Source of the DNA: Madurella fahalii
Taxonomy: Eukaryota > Ascomycota > Sordariomycetes > Sordariales
Direction: 5' to 3'
NCBI GenBank assembly: GCA_029876055.1
Contig: CM056874.1
Coordinates: forward strand, 1,054,001-1,118,000
Length of the DNA: 64,000 bases
A model generated the notes under the pieces. It was not told the origin of the DNA, made no database searches, and saw only the letters and a program-made list of their open reading frames with translations. The position numbers were made by a program, and so were the translations under genes. This document shows, in pieces, positions 1-9,855 of this stretch. Within the stretch, counting starts at the first letter, position 1; every line of letters starts with the position of its first letter.

Positions 1-960
1 ATACTCCGACACTAGGAGATCCAACAGGGCGCGCATAGGCCCGCGAGCAGCTTCAGGAAGCGCATCAGGATCTGCTAGCTTCGAGGATAGAAAGTCATAC
101 ATGCCCCCGATACCCTCCCCCTCACCGCGGCGTCCCACCTCTGCGATAGCCATAACCCCATCCGGCAGGGGCGCTACCGCCGCCGCAAACGCTGCCACCA
201 ACCGGTCGGGAATCCGCTCCTTGCGCATGCCCATCACCTCATTCGCACCGAATGTGTGCCTCCGCCGGAGGGACTTGGCGTACTGCGCGGCGTGGTGCGC
301 AAAGTTGCGGACTCCCGCCACGCCGTACCGCTCCGGCTTGAGGAAAAGACAGTTCCCCCGGCGCGGGTCGTCGGAAATAGCAATGTACAGAACGTGGCGG
401 TGCCCGTGGGGGAGCGGCGGGCCCGTGTTCGGACGTTTCCTCCGCGCCGAAGAAGAATGCAGATCGACCCCCCCCGTGCATCCGGGAGCGCTGTGGCGCT
501 TCAGATGGCTGCTGGGGCGGGGCGTGCCGATGCCACGGAAGTAGGCGGATAAGCGGCCCGAGGGGTCGTTGCAGAGGTAGGCGCCCGTGATGAAGTGCTG
601 GTTGCGCTGCAGGGCGAGGGAGAAGAGATACCACATGATGCTGGTGGCTTGTTGCGCGTGGGCGGAGAAGTCACGGATGTGGTTTGCCAGACGGTGGATT
701 TCGTCGACGGGGAGTGGGCTGGTCATGATAGCGTGGACATCATGGGCGCCTTGGGCGATGGCAGAGCGGACCGATGGTTCGTAGTGGGCGAGGCCGATCG
801 AGGCGAGGTATGCGCTGAGGGCGGGAGGATTGGGGCTGTTGCCGACGCTGGGCGGAGTTTTGGGGCGAGTAGCGAGGGTGGTTACGGTGATTTGGCCGGT
901 GGCTTTGCCGTTTGGACGGCTTTTTTTCGCCTTTCGGGGCATAAGGCCCATGGTTAACAT
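1..960 (-). CDS. Unknown protein, 5' part (runs off the left edge)
   Basis: An uninterrupted frame of 320 codons runs from an ATG at 960 (other in-frame ATGs at 951 and 942) to the window edge with no stop. The N-terminus is basic (MPRKAKKSRPNGK), possibly nuclear-directing. It is followed by a Pro/Ser-rich stretch, a helical segment (SAYLASIGLAHYEPSVR) and a more conserved-looking C-terminal part (residues about 185-270) containing HVLYIAISDDP and a basic RRRHTFGANE segment. The G+C-rich third positions and absence of stops over 960 nt support real coding. I do not recognise the family. The 3' end lies outside the window, so length and any introns downstream are unknown. Shorter frames in the same interval on both strands are shadows of this one. 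Confidence 0.6.
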   Translation of the reverse strand, partial: MLTMGLMPRKAKKSRPNGKATGQITVTTLATRPKTPPSVGNSPNPPALSAYLASIGLAHYEPSVRSAIAQGAHDVHAIMTSPLPVDEIHRLANHIRDFSAHAQQATSIMWYLFSLALQRNQHFITGAYLCNDPSGRLSAYFRGIGTPRPSSHLKRHSAPGCTGGVDLHSSSARRKRPNTGPPLPHGHRHVLYIAISDDPRRGNCLFLKPERYGVAGVRNFAHHAAQYAKSLRRRHTFGANEVMGMRKERIPDRLVAAFAAAVAPLPDGVMAIAEVGRRGEGEGIGGMYDFLSSKLADPDALPEAARGPMRALLDLLVSEY

Positions 961-1776
961 GGACAAGGAAGAGCTGCGTTGAAGATTGACTTGAGTTGAA
1001 GAGCGACAGCCACTTGCGAGCGGCACACCCCGCACCCTTCACCAATCCGAATGCTGACTGGGTCTCGCCATTTAACAAATTCCTTCGCTAATTATTGTCT
1101 GTACATCCATCAGCCAGTGGCGTCGAATTATGGCGAGTTGTAAGAGGAAGCTAAGCCTTTAGTACCACACAGCGCTGCAGTCTCAAGACATGAAATGTCT
1201 TGTAATGACGATCATTGCCTGAAAAGTAAGCAACAAGGCTTGTGCAGCTAGCAGGTTCCATTGGGCAATGGTAGGGCGGGATTTGGGCGTGGCTGGCTGG
1301 CTTTGTCTGGGGCGGTCGTTATCAACGAGTGGCTAGTAAACCCCAGCTACCTGGAACAGCAGCCGCACTCCAAGTCGATCGTAATGGCACCTATCTGGAG
1401 CAAGTTGAGCGCCGCTCGCATCCAGAGTCGAAGCAAAGCGGCAGGGTACGTTTCGGGTGCTGAAAGCTGCTTCAGGGAGACGGGCCAATCACTCGGAACA
1501 ATTATTGATGCAAGTTTTACGATGATTTGGCAATTGGAAAGGGACATCATGCTCAACTATCAGTACGCTACCTTAGGCATCACTTCTAAGACGGGATATC
1601 TGGAGTCTACCGGGGTGCCCGTTTCGGCTACAAACAAACCAAGAATGATACATTTCCGTACATAGCCTACTTCTTCAAATCCTTAGGTAACCTGAAGCAC
1701 CGTACGCGTAACTAGTAAGTACGGGGCTGAGTATAAACAAAATCTAGGTACCCAACAACCAACCACATCACGATGC
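961..1776. other. Intergenic, no gene seen
   Basis: About 0.8 kb between the unknown gene and the 3' end of the dioxygenase gene. An open frame at 1261-1665 (plus) has no recognisable motif and an ordinary AT-richer intergenic composition, so I do not call it. Confidence 0.5.
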
Positions 1777-2898
1777 TCACTGCAAGAATGTCGGTGGTAG
1801 CGGAGGTCCCCAAACATGCAAACTATCCGGTCCGGCTTCTGACCTGTGAATCGGTGTCGTCTCATCAACCAGGTCGCCATCCACTACCCAAGGGTCAGTT
1901 CGTTCTCGTTCCACACGGATAAGAAGCTCACGTACCATAGTGTTCCAAGATGAAACCCGAGCGATCCCACCTGTACCGAGTCAGAAGGGCACGACGAGCT
2001 GGAGAGACGGAGTTGTCTTACCAGTAATCGAAGATCTGCGAACCAAGGACATGCCTGCCAACTCCCCAGACAAGATCGTAGCCCTTGTCGCGCAGCCATT
2101 GATGGCCCAGTGACTGGATATCGAAGTCGTGCACCTCGAAGCTCGAGTGGTGGACATGATACTTGGGTCCTAGAAGTGGTTGAGTGTGAGCGAGTCTCTT
2201 GATCCCGGCCGGGTGGGCTTCAGTCCCGTACCTTCGAAGAAAAAGAATGTATGATGGTCCACCTGCTCCATCCCCCTGTCTAGATGGAGGAAGGTGGTGA
2301 TGTCCTTGCCCTCGGCATTGTGAATCAGGTCGCTCGGCTTGAGGTTGAAGCGCGTGGTGTAGAACTCAAACGTCTTGGCAAAGTCGGTGACACAGCAGCC
2401 GAAGTGGCCTAGCTTGTGCACTGGCGCCGGGCCCTTTTTGAAGCGCTGTGTCCTGTTGACGGCACGGTGCTTGGTCTCGGGATAGTTGTAGTTGAGCTCG
2501 GGCAGATGCGCCGACTTCTCGACCGGTGTCTGGCCGTAGACCAGGTGGAAAGGGAAGTCGTCGACGGGATCTCTGAATGTTACGCGCTTGCCGCCGCCGG
2601 GTGCATCCGATTCCTCTATCGCAGTCGCCTTGGGTAAGGTCCTGGAAGCCAGCTCTAGGTCGGCCATGGACTCGACAACGAAGCCGGCGCCACCAAACTC
2701 ATTGGAGGCGCCCTTGGTGGCACAGTAGACAAACGGCTCGGTGCCATAGCCCTTGAAGAAAACTGTATCTCCCCTATCCTCGGCAATGGTGAAGCCAAAG
2801 TCAAGGAGGAATTGACGTGCTTGGTCGAGATCGACATGTGTGTAGTACACATGCGCGATACGCACGAGCTTGATCTTGGGAGGTTGCTCAGCAGCCAT
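1777..2898 (-). CDS. Extradiol-type ring-cleavage dioxygenase, VOC/glyoxalase superfamily (BphC-like)
   Basis: Four exons: 2898-2232, 2169-2022, 1970-1936 and 1883-1777, with GT-AG introns of 62, 51 and 52 nt, giving 318 aa. The protein has two glyoxalase-fold halves. The C-terminal half carries the three metal-ligand positions typical of type I extradiol dioxygenases: His in HKLGHFGCCV, His in YHVHHSSFEVHDFD and Glu in SGFILEHY. The family opens a catechol-type ring next to the diol with Fe(II) and O2. The spliced frame across intron 1 rebuilds the HHSSFE motif, which supports the model. The start at 2898 (MAAEQPPKIKL) is preferred over an in-frame upstream Met near 2979 because homology-like sequence begins just after it. 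It is divergently transcribed from the FAD hydroxylase across 937 bp. The substrate is unknown; a catechol made by the neighbour is an inference. Confidence 0.88.
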
Positions 2899-3835
2899 GG
2901 TTCCTAAGGTATCTTGTAGTGCTCTTCTGTTCCTATTACCTATGGTTGTAAGCTGTGGGCCTGTTGTTTGTGGCGGCAAACTTGAGGCGCTTATGAAGAC
3001 CTGGGAGGTGCAGAAGAAGAGAAGATCACAGGACGCACAGGAAGGTCATGGCAGTTGCAGGGTTGGAACTTGATGTTGACAACACCTATTGCTCTCCGAC
3101 ATCAGTCCGAAGTTCGACCGATTTGTCAATCCCAACGAAGCGGTCGAATTCCTATCCTGCCGAGTGGCCGGATTTCCCCGCAATTCGGTCGATCTTGGCC
3201 GCCTCACAACAAGGATTCTCCGCACTGCCCGCAATTGACCAAAGAGTAAGGGTTCAAAAGTTGCATCTCTCGTACGCTTGAGTAAGGTAAGGTACCTTAC
3301 GCAGCCACCAAACCACCCCCGGATACGCCTTCTTTTTCCTTTTCTTTTCTTTTGACCCGGACAATGCATTCAAGCCTCAAACCCGCATTTGATCTCGAGG
3401 AATACTTGGCTAGATAAAGAAGTATTAAAACTATATGGGCGTCACAGCCTGTAGAAGCAAGTAGAGGAGGCCAGTCGTGCTTAGCCAAGAACGTGGCCAG
3501 TCCACATAGGGATGGATACACCATGCTCAAATATCGCCACCTTCAATTGCCCTAACCATATGGCTCTCCACACTTTCGGATCAGGATCCACTTCGGACCC
3601 TCAGCGCGGTAGTTGTCAATCCCATTTGTCATGGCTGACACTTGATCGTCACATCTCCCTACGAGGCCGGTCGCGGACTGGGGGTGGGTAAACAAGGTTC
3701 TCAAAAATACAACGTCTCCAAGAATTCATTCAACTTTGGGAAGTACCTAAGTTTTTCTCTCCGTAGATTAGACATTCACTATTACGCCATACACACTCAT
3801 ACACACATACCGAACACGAACGCGCACAAATCAGA
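2899..3835. promoter_or_regulatory. Divergent promoter region of the dioxygenase and hydroxylase, with repeated CGGTCGA sites
   Basis: This 937-bp gap holds both promoters. It contains three copies of one short motif: TTCGACCG at 3113-3120 (the reverse complement of CGGTCGAA), CGGTCGAATT at 3141-3150 and CGGTCGAT at 3186-3193. The exact 10-mer CGGTCGAATT recurs at 9711-9720 upstream of the Zn2Cys6 regulator gene. CGG half-sites are the known target of Zn2Cys6 proteins. Use as an operator is inferred. Confidence 0.4.
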
Positions 3836-5752
3836 ATGGGCGACGACGTTATCAAGACTGATCTATTGATCGTTGGAGCCGGCCCCGCTGGCGCCTCGTT
3901 GGCGTGTTTTCTTGCATCACATGGTATGGTCCCAATGCTGTGAAGGTGCTGGAGGATCAGGAATGGTACTGACAATACCGAAGGGCGGAAAGGAATCATC
4001 ATCTCGGCCGCGCCAGGGTGCGCCGAGACGCCCAGAGCGCACATTACCAATATGGCTGCGCTCGAGTGTCTGAGGGACATTGGCTTGGACAGGCTGTGTA
4101 TTGAAGCTGCGACAGCGGGGAACAACATGATGCATACGAGATGGTGCCATTCCATGGCCGGCGACGAGTACGCGCGCCTTTATTCCTGGGGGAACGATCC
4201 CAACCGCAAGGCAAGCAAACTCAAGTCCTAGCACAGCGCCGCAGCCCGGCGCACGTCCCGTACTTGTTCTGACTCGGAATAGGGCGACTATGACGCAGCA
4301 AGCCCTTGCGACCACGTCGACCTACCGCAGACCGAGCTCGAGCCGATCCTTACGCGGAGGGCGGTGCACGACGGCTGGACTCTGCGGTTCAATACGAGCT
4401 TTCTCACCTTCACTCGCCCCTCGCCCGACGTAATCATCAGCCACATCCGGGACGACCTGTCCAACACGACATACAAGATCCAATCCAGGTTCCTCTTTGG
4501 CTGCGACGGCGCGCGTAGCCAGGTGATCCGAGAACTCGGCATCCCTCTCATCAAGAAACCGGGTCAAGGACTAGCTCTCAACGTGCTGCTGAAGGCCGAC
4601 CTATCACACCTCGTGACGAACCGGACTGGAAATCTGCACTGGGTTTTCCAACCCGAAAGGGAACATCCAGCTTGGGGTTGGGCGTGCATCGTGCGTATGG
4701 TCCGGCCTTGGGACGAATGGATGTTCATCTTCCTACCGCGTCCCGGGGCCGACGTCACGGCTGATGACATGATAGCCTCAAACGAAGAGTACCTTGTTAG
4801 GGCTAAGGAGATAATCGGAGACGATTCGGTTCATGTCGAGATTCTAGACGTTAGTAAGTGGTGGATCAACGAGACGGTGGCCGAGCATTACTCGGATGGA
4901 AACGTATTCTGCCTCGGCGACGCGGTGCACCGACATCCGCCATTCAACGGTCTGGGCTCCAACACGTGCATTCAAGATGCTTTCAACCTGGCATGGAAGA
5001 TCTCGTACGTCATGTCTGGAAGCGCAGGCCCGGCGCTCCTTGACACCTATAACGCCGAGCGGCAGCCGGTTGGGGTCGATATCGTAACGCGGGCGAACCA
5101 AGGTCTCCGTGACCATCTCCCGTGGATGAAGGCCATTGGTATGATCGAGCCTGACCTCGAGAAGAGAAGAGCACTGCTCGCTGAGTTCGAAGACACGGGC
5201 GAGGTTGGCCGGAGGCGGAGGCAGCAGTTCCATGAGGGCATCGAGAACACGGGGACCGAGTTCCACGGCCTAGGCATCGAAATGAACCAGCAGTATCGCT
5301 CAGATGCCGTCTATCTAGCCGACGAGCCCGACGCCCCCCGGCTCCCCGAGGATGCAGTCCGTCAGCGTCTTATTTCCACGTATCCGGGCATGAGACTACC
5401 GCACGCGTGGTTGAACACGCGGGCGCCGGGCAAGCAGTTCTCCACCATCGACCTGGCCGGGCACGGGGGCTTCTGTCTCCTTACGGGCCCCGGCGGGCAG
5501 GCGTGGAAGGAGGCTGCGGGCAAGGTGGCGCACGAGGTTGGGGTTCAAATCAAGAGCTATTCCATTGGGTGGAAGGAGGACTATGAGGACGTGTATTTCG
5601 ACTGGGCCAAGCGGCGGGGGGTCGAAGAAGACGGGTGTATCCTGGTTCGGCCTGACCGGTTCGTTGCTTGGCGGTCAAAGTCGATGATCAAGGACGCCGA
5701 GGCGAAACTAGCAGCCGTAATGAGGAAGGTTTTGTGTATTGGGAAAGATTAG
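3836..5752 (+). CDS. FAD-dependent aromatic hydroxylase (phenol 2-monooxygenase-like, FAD_binding_3)
   Basis: Exons 3836-3923, 3984-4210 and 4283-5752 give 594 aa. The N-terminus carries the Rossmann FAD motif (LLIVGAGPAGASLA, residues about 9-22). The second FAD motif is CLGDAVHRHPPFNGLG near residues 358-373, and the phenol-hydroxylase-type C-terminal thioredoxin-like part follows. The family uses NAD(P)H and O2 to add a hydroxyl ortho or para to a phenolic group. Intron 2 must be a GC-AG intron (AAG|GCAAGC ... AATAG). Reading through it meets an in-frame TAG at once, and the only nearby GT donor would break the frame, whereas the GC donor joins NRK to GDYDAASPC in frame. The gene lies between the divergent dioxygenase and the P450. 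Its product is a plausible substrate for the ring-cleaving enzyme (inference). Confidence 0.9.
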
Positions 5753-6426
5753 GTAGGCAGCATAGCTAAGTAGATGACTTGTGTGTACTTGCTGGGAATT
5801 TGGCTCCTCAACTTAGAGGAATGCGTGGTACAGTACCTAAACGAGTGCTAAATACAGGAAGAACAAAATTTAGAGGACGATGAAACCCAAGTTGGGGGAA
5901 TTGCATGCAGCGAGGGCCGATGAGCTGTGCTAAGATCGTAGCTACTAGCAGAATATCGCAGTAGAGAACGCATGCCGGTGTCCGCTTCCATTGTCCCAAC
6001 CCGGATTCCGGGGGTCATGCAATGGCGGTACCAATGGCGCCACACCCATCCTTGCGGGTGATGGGACTGACTCCCGGAGGCTATTGCCGGCATTGCATAC
6101 TGCGGCCCAGACCCTGTGTCCCACAATTCCCCAACTTCCCCGCGATCCTCCCCGCAAACTTCCCCCACAAACTTGGCGTCGTTGGTTTCCCGGGATGCGG
6201 GGAACTGCCCGACGGCAAGGGCACACCCCCAGGATCAGGCATGATCAGCATTTCGCCGTCTAGACTAGGAGCAACGGAACCGTGTTGTTAGTGCAATTGC
6301 GACACGCTGATAAAGGACAGGCGGTCACAGAGTCTGACAACACCAGCCTGGTCTCCCATCAGCATTTCCTTCTCAACTTCATCTTGAATAGTCGTACAGG
6401 GCCTGGATAACTGGCGCTGCACCATC
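5753..6426. other. Intergenic, P450 promoter region
   Basis: About 0.67 kb between the hydroxylase stop and the P450 start. It is locally C/G-rich (6020-6200) with short open frames on both strands that resemble no protein. I saw no copy of the CGGTCGAATT motif here. Confidence 0.4.
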
Positions 6427-8145
6427 ATGATCCTCCTCGGCGGGCTAGTTTTGCTTGCTGGTCTCGCAGCCATCTATCTCTTCTTCTCTGTTGGAAGACG
6501 AGACCCAAGACTTCCACCAGGCGAGTGGTTCTGTGCGCAGATTCTCGCTTCTCAGGTTTGCTGACCGCTACACAGGACCACCAACACTTCCAGTTATTGG
6601 CAATCTGCATCAGATCCCAACTAAACGCACCCACTTGAAGTTCGCCGAGTGGGCCAAACAGTATGGCGAGATCTTCTCGCTCAAGGTTGGCCCGGGGACA
6701 TCCATTGTCATATCGTCCCCGCGCCTCATCAAACAGCTGGTCGACAAGAAGTCGAATCTCTACAGCCGCCGTCCACCTTCCCATGTCGGTAACGGCATCA
6801 TCTCGGGCGGCGACCATCTCCTCCTGATGCAGTACTCGGACCAGTGGAGGACGTGCCGCAAATTGGTGCACCAATACTTTATGGAGCAGATGGTGGTGAA
6901 ACATCACATCGACGTCGTCAACGCCGAGGCGGCCCGGATGCTCCGTGACTTTGTCGTGCAGCCCGAGGGCCACATGAAGCACCCAAAGAGGTTTAGTAAT
7001 AGCATCATCATGAGCTTGAGTAAGCGGCGTTGTGTCCTCAATCGTGTCCATTTGTGGGCTTTCTTGCTGACATAGACCGCCCCCGCGCAGTCTACGGCAC
7101 CCGCACACCAACCATCCATACCAAGCATATGGTGAAGCTGTATTCTCTCATGGAGAAATGGTCCAAGGTCATGGAGGCCGGCAACACGCCCCCGGTGGAC
7201 GTCTTCCCCTTCTTGAAATACGTTCCCGAGAAGTTCCTCGGCATGTGGCGGTCTCGTGCTCAAGAGGTCAGCGACGAGATGAATGCGCTCTACGGCGAGT
7301 GGGTTGAATACGGAATTGAGCGGCGCAAGAACTTGGGGAGCCGTGACTGCTTTCTCGACCGAATCCTGGACCAGGGTGAAAAGGTTGGCCTCGACAGACA
7401 CGGCCTGTACTTCCTGTGCGGAACCGTGATGGAGGGCGGATCCGACACGACCAGCTCGATCATCATCGCTTTTATCCACGCCATGACCAAGTGGCCTGAG
7501 GTGCTGAAGAAGGCACAGCAGGAGATGGACCAGGTAGTTGGCGAGGATCGGACGCCGACCTGGGACGATTACGCTAAGCTGCCGTATATTGCTGCTTGTG
7601 TAAAGGAAGCACACAGATGGCGGCCCGTTACTCCTCTCGCCTTCCCACACTCTCTCGCCGAGGACGACTGGGTAGATGGCATGTTCCTGCCCAAAGGCAG
7701 CGACATCTTCATCAATGCGTTCGGAATGCACCATGACGAGAAGCGCTTCCCCAACCCGGACGTGTTCGACCCGGACCACTACAAGGGCATCACGGCACTG
7801 GCTCCTGAGCTGGCAAGCGGCGAGTATGTTAATCGTGATCATTACGGCTATGGCAGCGGCAGGCGAATCTGTCCCGGCATTCACCTGGCCGAGAGGAATC
7901 TGTTCCTGGCCATCTCAAAGCTGGTGTGGGCATTCAACATTGGACCTGGTAGGGACGCTTCGGGCAAGGTCATCGAGCCCGATGTCAGCAACGAAAAGGC
8001 ATACTGCGCCGGTTTCTTGGTCTGCGCAGAGGACTTCCCGTGCACTATCACGCCGAGGTCTGAGGCGAGGGTAGCCACGATTCTGAGCGAGAGTGATAGG
8101 GCCAAAGCGCAGGTTTTTTCCAAGTACGAGACGCCGAAGGAATAG
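6427..8145 (+). CDS. Cytochrome P450 (fungal O-methylsterigmatocystin oxidoreductase-like)
   Basis: Exons 6427-6520, 6576-7019 and 7091-8145 give 530 aa, the usual fungal P450 length. Residues 1-22 form a membrane anchor (LLGGLVLLAGLAAIYLFF). A proline hinge follows (LPPGPPTLPVIGN). The I-helix oxygen-binding region has GGSDTTSS, the K-helix has KEAHRW (ExxR), and the haem loop YGYGSGRRICPGIHLAERN places the thiolate ligand at Cys440. Intron 1 starts with GC (CCAG|GCGAGT). The only nearby GT donor would put the hinge out of frame, so this is a second GC-AG intron in the cluster. It probably acts in the ER membrane with P450 reductase. A role in oxidising the aromatic substrate or a side chain is inferred from position between hydroxylase and FAH-type hydrolase. 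Confidence 0.93.
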
Positions 8146-8565
8146 GTAGCTGTTATGCTGGTCATTGCGTTTACCATTCGATAATTGATTACAACTTAAT
8201 ACCTCTCGAGCCTCAAAGCGTCAGCATTGTAGGGCTCAAGAACCACATTATTGTTGTGCGATGCGTGCATCTAAGGTTTCAGGGGAAGGACAGAGAGTTC
8301 GGTGGAATTACCCCAAAAGTGTCGTAATTGGCCCGAGAGTGGAGTTGAAGGTCTGGGGATGCCGATGACCGGACCAGGGAGGAATACAGGTATAAACAGT
8401 ATGAGCAGTCCAAAGCCCTACTCCCTACATACCGTACTTAGGTACTATACCGCTTAGTGGTGCTTCATCTCTGCCATCTCCCTCCACACGCGCGAAAGGC
8501 CGGCACAAACCCTAGCTGCCGAATCATCACAACCAAAAGTGACAGGAACAAAACGCCGAGCAGCC
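8146..8565. other. Short intergenic region before the FAH-type gene
   Basis: 420 bp. It contains CGGTGGAATT at 8300-8309, one mismatch from the CGGTCGAATT motif shared by two other gaps of the cluster. No gene seen. Confidence 0.4.
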
Positions 8566-9543
8566 ATGTCTTTCCAACGACTCGTGCGCTTTATTAATGC
8601 CCAGGGCACAACCGGCTTCGGCGACCTGAAGAGCAAGCCAACCGGCAATTTGACGGGTGCCGAGGTTGAGGTCCTTGAGGGTGACATTGAGAGGGGTTTT
8701 CGGGGTACCGGTAGGACAGACAAGATCCAGAGGGTGGGTATCGGCCTTACGTACGCCCGGCGAGGAGCGAACGAAAAGAAGCTGACTCGGAGACGATAGC
8801 TACTGTGTCCTCTTCCTAGCGTTCCCCTCGTCGTCTGCATTGGGCTCAACTACCAGAAACATGCCACAGAAGCAAACGTATGATGTCTCCAATCCCTCGA
8901 TCCGAATCTGGCTATGCAACTAGTACAACTACAGGGGCAACTGACAAATGCATAGCTCCGCGTTCCTCCATACCCGGTCGTCTTCACCAAGCCAGCCGAC
9001 GCCTTGGCCGGTCCTCTCGACGACGTCTCGATCCACCCCGACGCTCAAGGCATGCTCGACTACGAGGGCGAACTGACGGTCGTGATCGGCAAGGACGCAA
9101 AGAACGTGTCCGAGGCGGACGCGCTGCAGTATGTTCTCGGCTACACGGTCGGCAACGACGTTTCGGCGCGAAACTTCCAGCTCCCCGACACGTCGGGCGG
9201 CCAGTTCTGCTACGCAAAGTCGTTTGACGGCTTCGCTCCGATCGGCCCGTGTGTGGTGGCATCCAGCCTGATCCCCAACCCGCAGAAGCTCCGCCTAGTT
9301 ACCAGAGTGAATGGCCAGGTCCGTCAGGAGACCGAGACGTCGGGCATGATCTTTTCCGTGGCCAGGATCATCGCGCATTTGAGCCGGGGCACAACGCTGC
9401 GCAAGGGGACCATTATCCAGACGGGAACGCCGAGCGGAGTTGGGCTGTTCATGGAACCCAAGGGCTTCTTGAAGGATGGTGATGTCGTCGAGGTTGCCAT
9501 TGATGGGATTGGCGCGATACAGAATAAGATGGTGTTTGAGTGA
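8566..9543 (+). CDS. Fumarylacetoacetate hydrolase (FAH) family protein
   Basis: Exons 8566-8733, 8800-8877 and 8956-9543 give 277 aa. The N-terminal FAH arm (SFQRLVRFINAQG) is followed by the catalytic core VVCIGLNYQKHATEAN, the metal-binding YEGELTVVIG segment, GNDVSARNFQL, KSFDGFAPIGP, and the C-terminal QTGTPSGVGLFMEPKGFLKDGD typical of the family. Members hydrolyse C-C bonds of diketo acids or act as isomerase/decarboxylase or hydratase on ring-fission products. Both introns are GT-AG (66 and 78 nt) and restore an unbroken domain. An in-frame Met lies upstream at 8539, but MSFQRL is the usual family start. In this cluster it is a natural candidate for the step after ring cleavage (inference). 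Confidence 0.92.
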
Positions 9544-9710
9544 ACTGCTATGTACACTAGGTACCTATCTGTAACCTTAACACGGGTACCTCAGTTTAGT
9601 TGGAGTAACCAATTTAGCGCTTGATCAGGAACCCTGCCATATGCCCCCGACACTTAACAAGTCACTGCAGATCGCTTAATCGGCACGATTTCTCCAAAGC
9701 CAAGACCCCT

Positions 9711-9720
9711 CGGTCGAATT
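9711..9720 (+). promoter_or_regulatory. CGGTCGAATT motif upstream of the regulator gene
   Basis: An exact copy of the 10-mer at 3141-3150, lying 136 bp before the regulator ATG. It may be a self-regulatory or shared binding site for the Zn2Cys6 protein. Supported only by recurrence. Confidence 0.35.
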
Positions 9721-9855
9721 TGAAGTGGCGATAAGGTGTTTAAGTAGGTAGCCATCGGGCCAATTTTTCCCTACTAATTCCTCCGTTATCCACCCCACCG
9801 CTTTGCAGTTGGAGCCAGAGATGCGCCGCACCGTTCTTGCACGGATCCCGGAGTC

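Noticed and set aside
1261..1665. 134-codon open frame
   Set aside because: No recognisable sequence, AT-rich, and an equally open frame lies on the other strand.
6425..7884. Long minus-strand frames opposite the P450
   Set aside because: Shadows of the P450 exons; no motif of their own.
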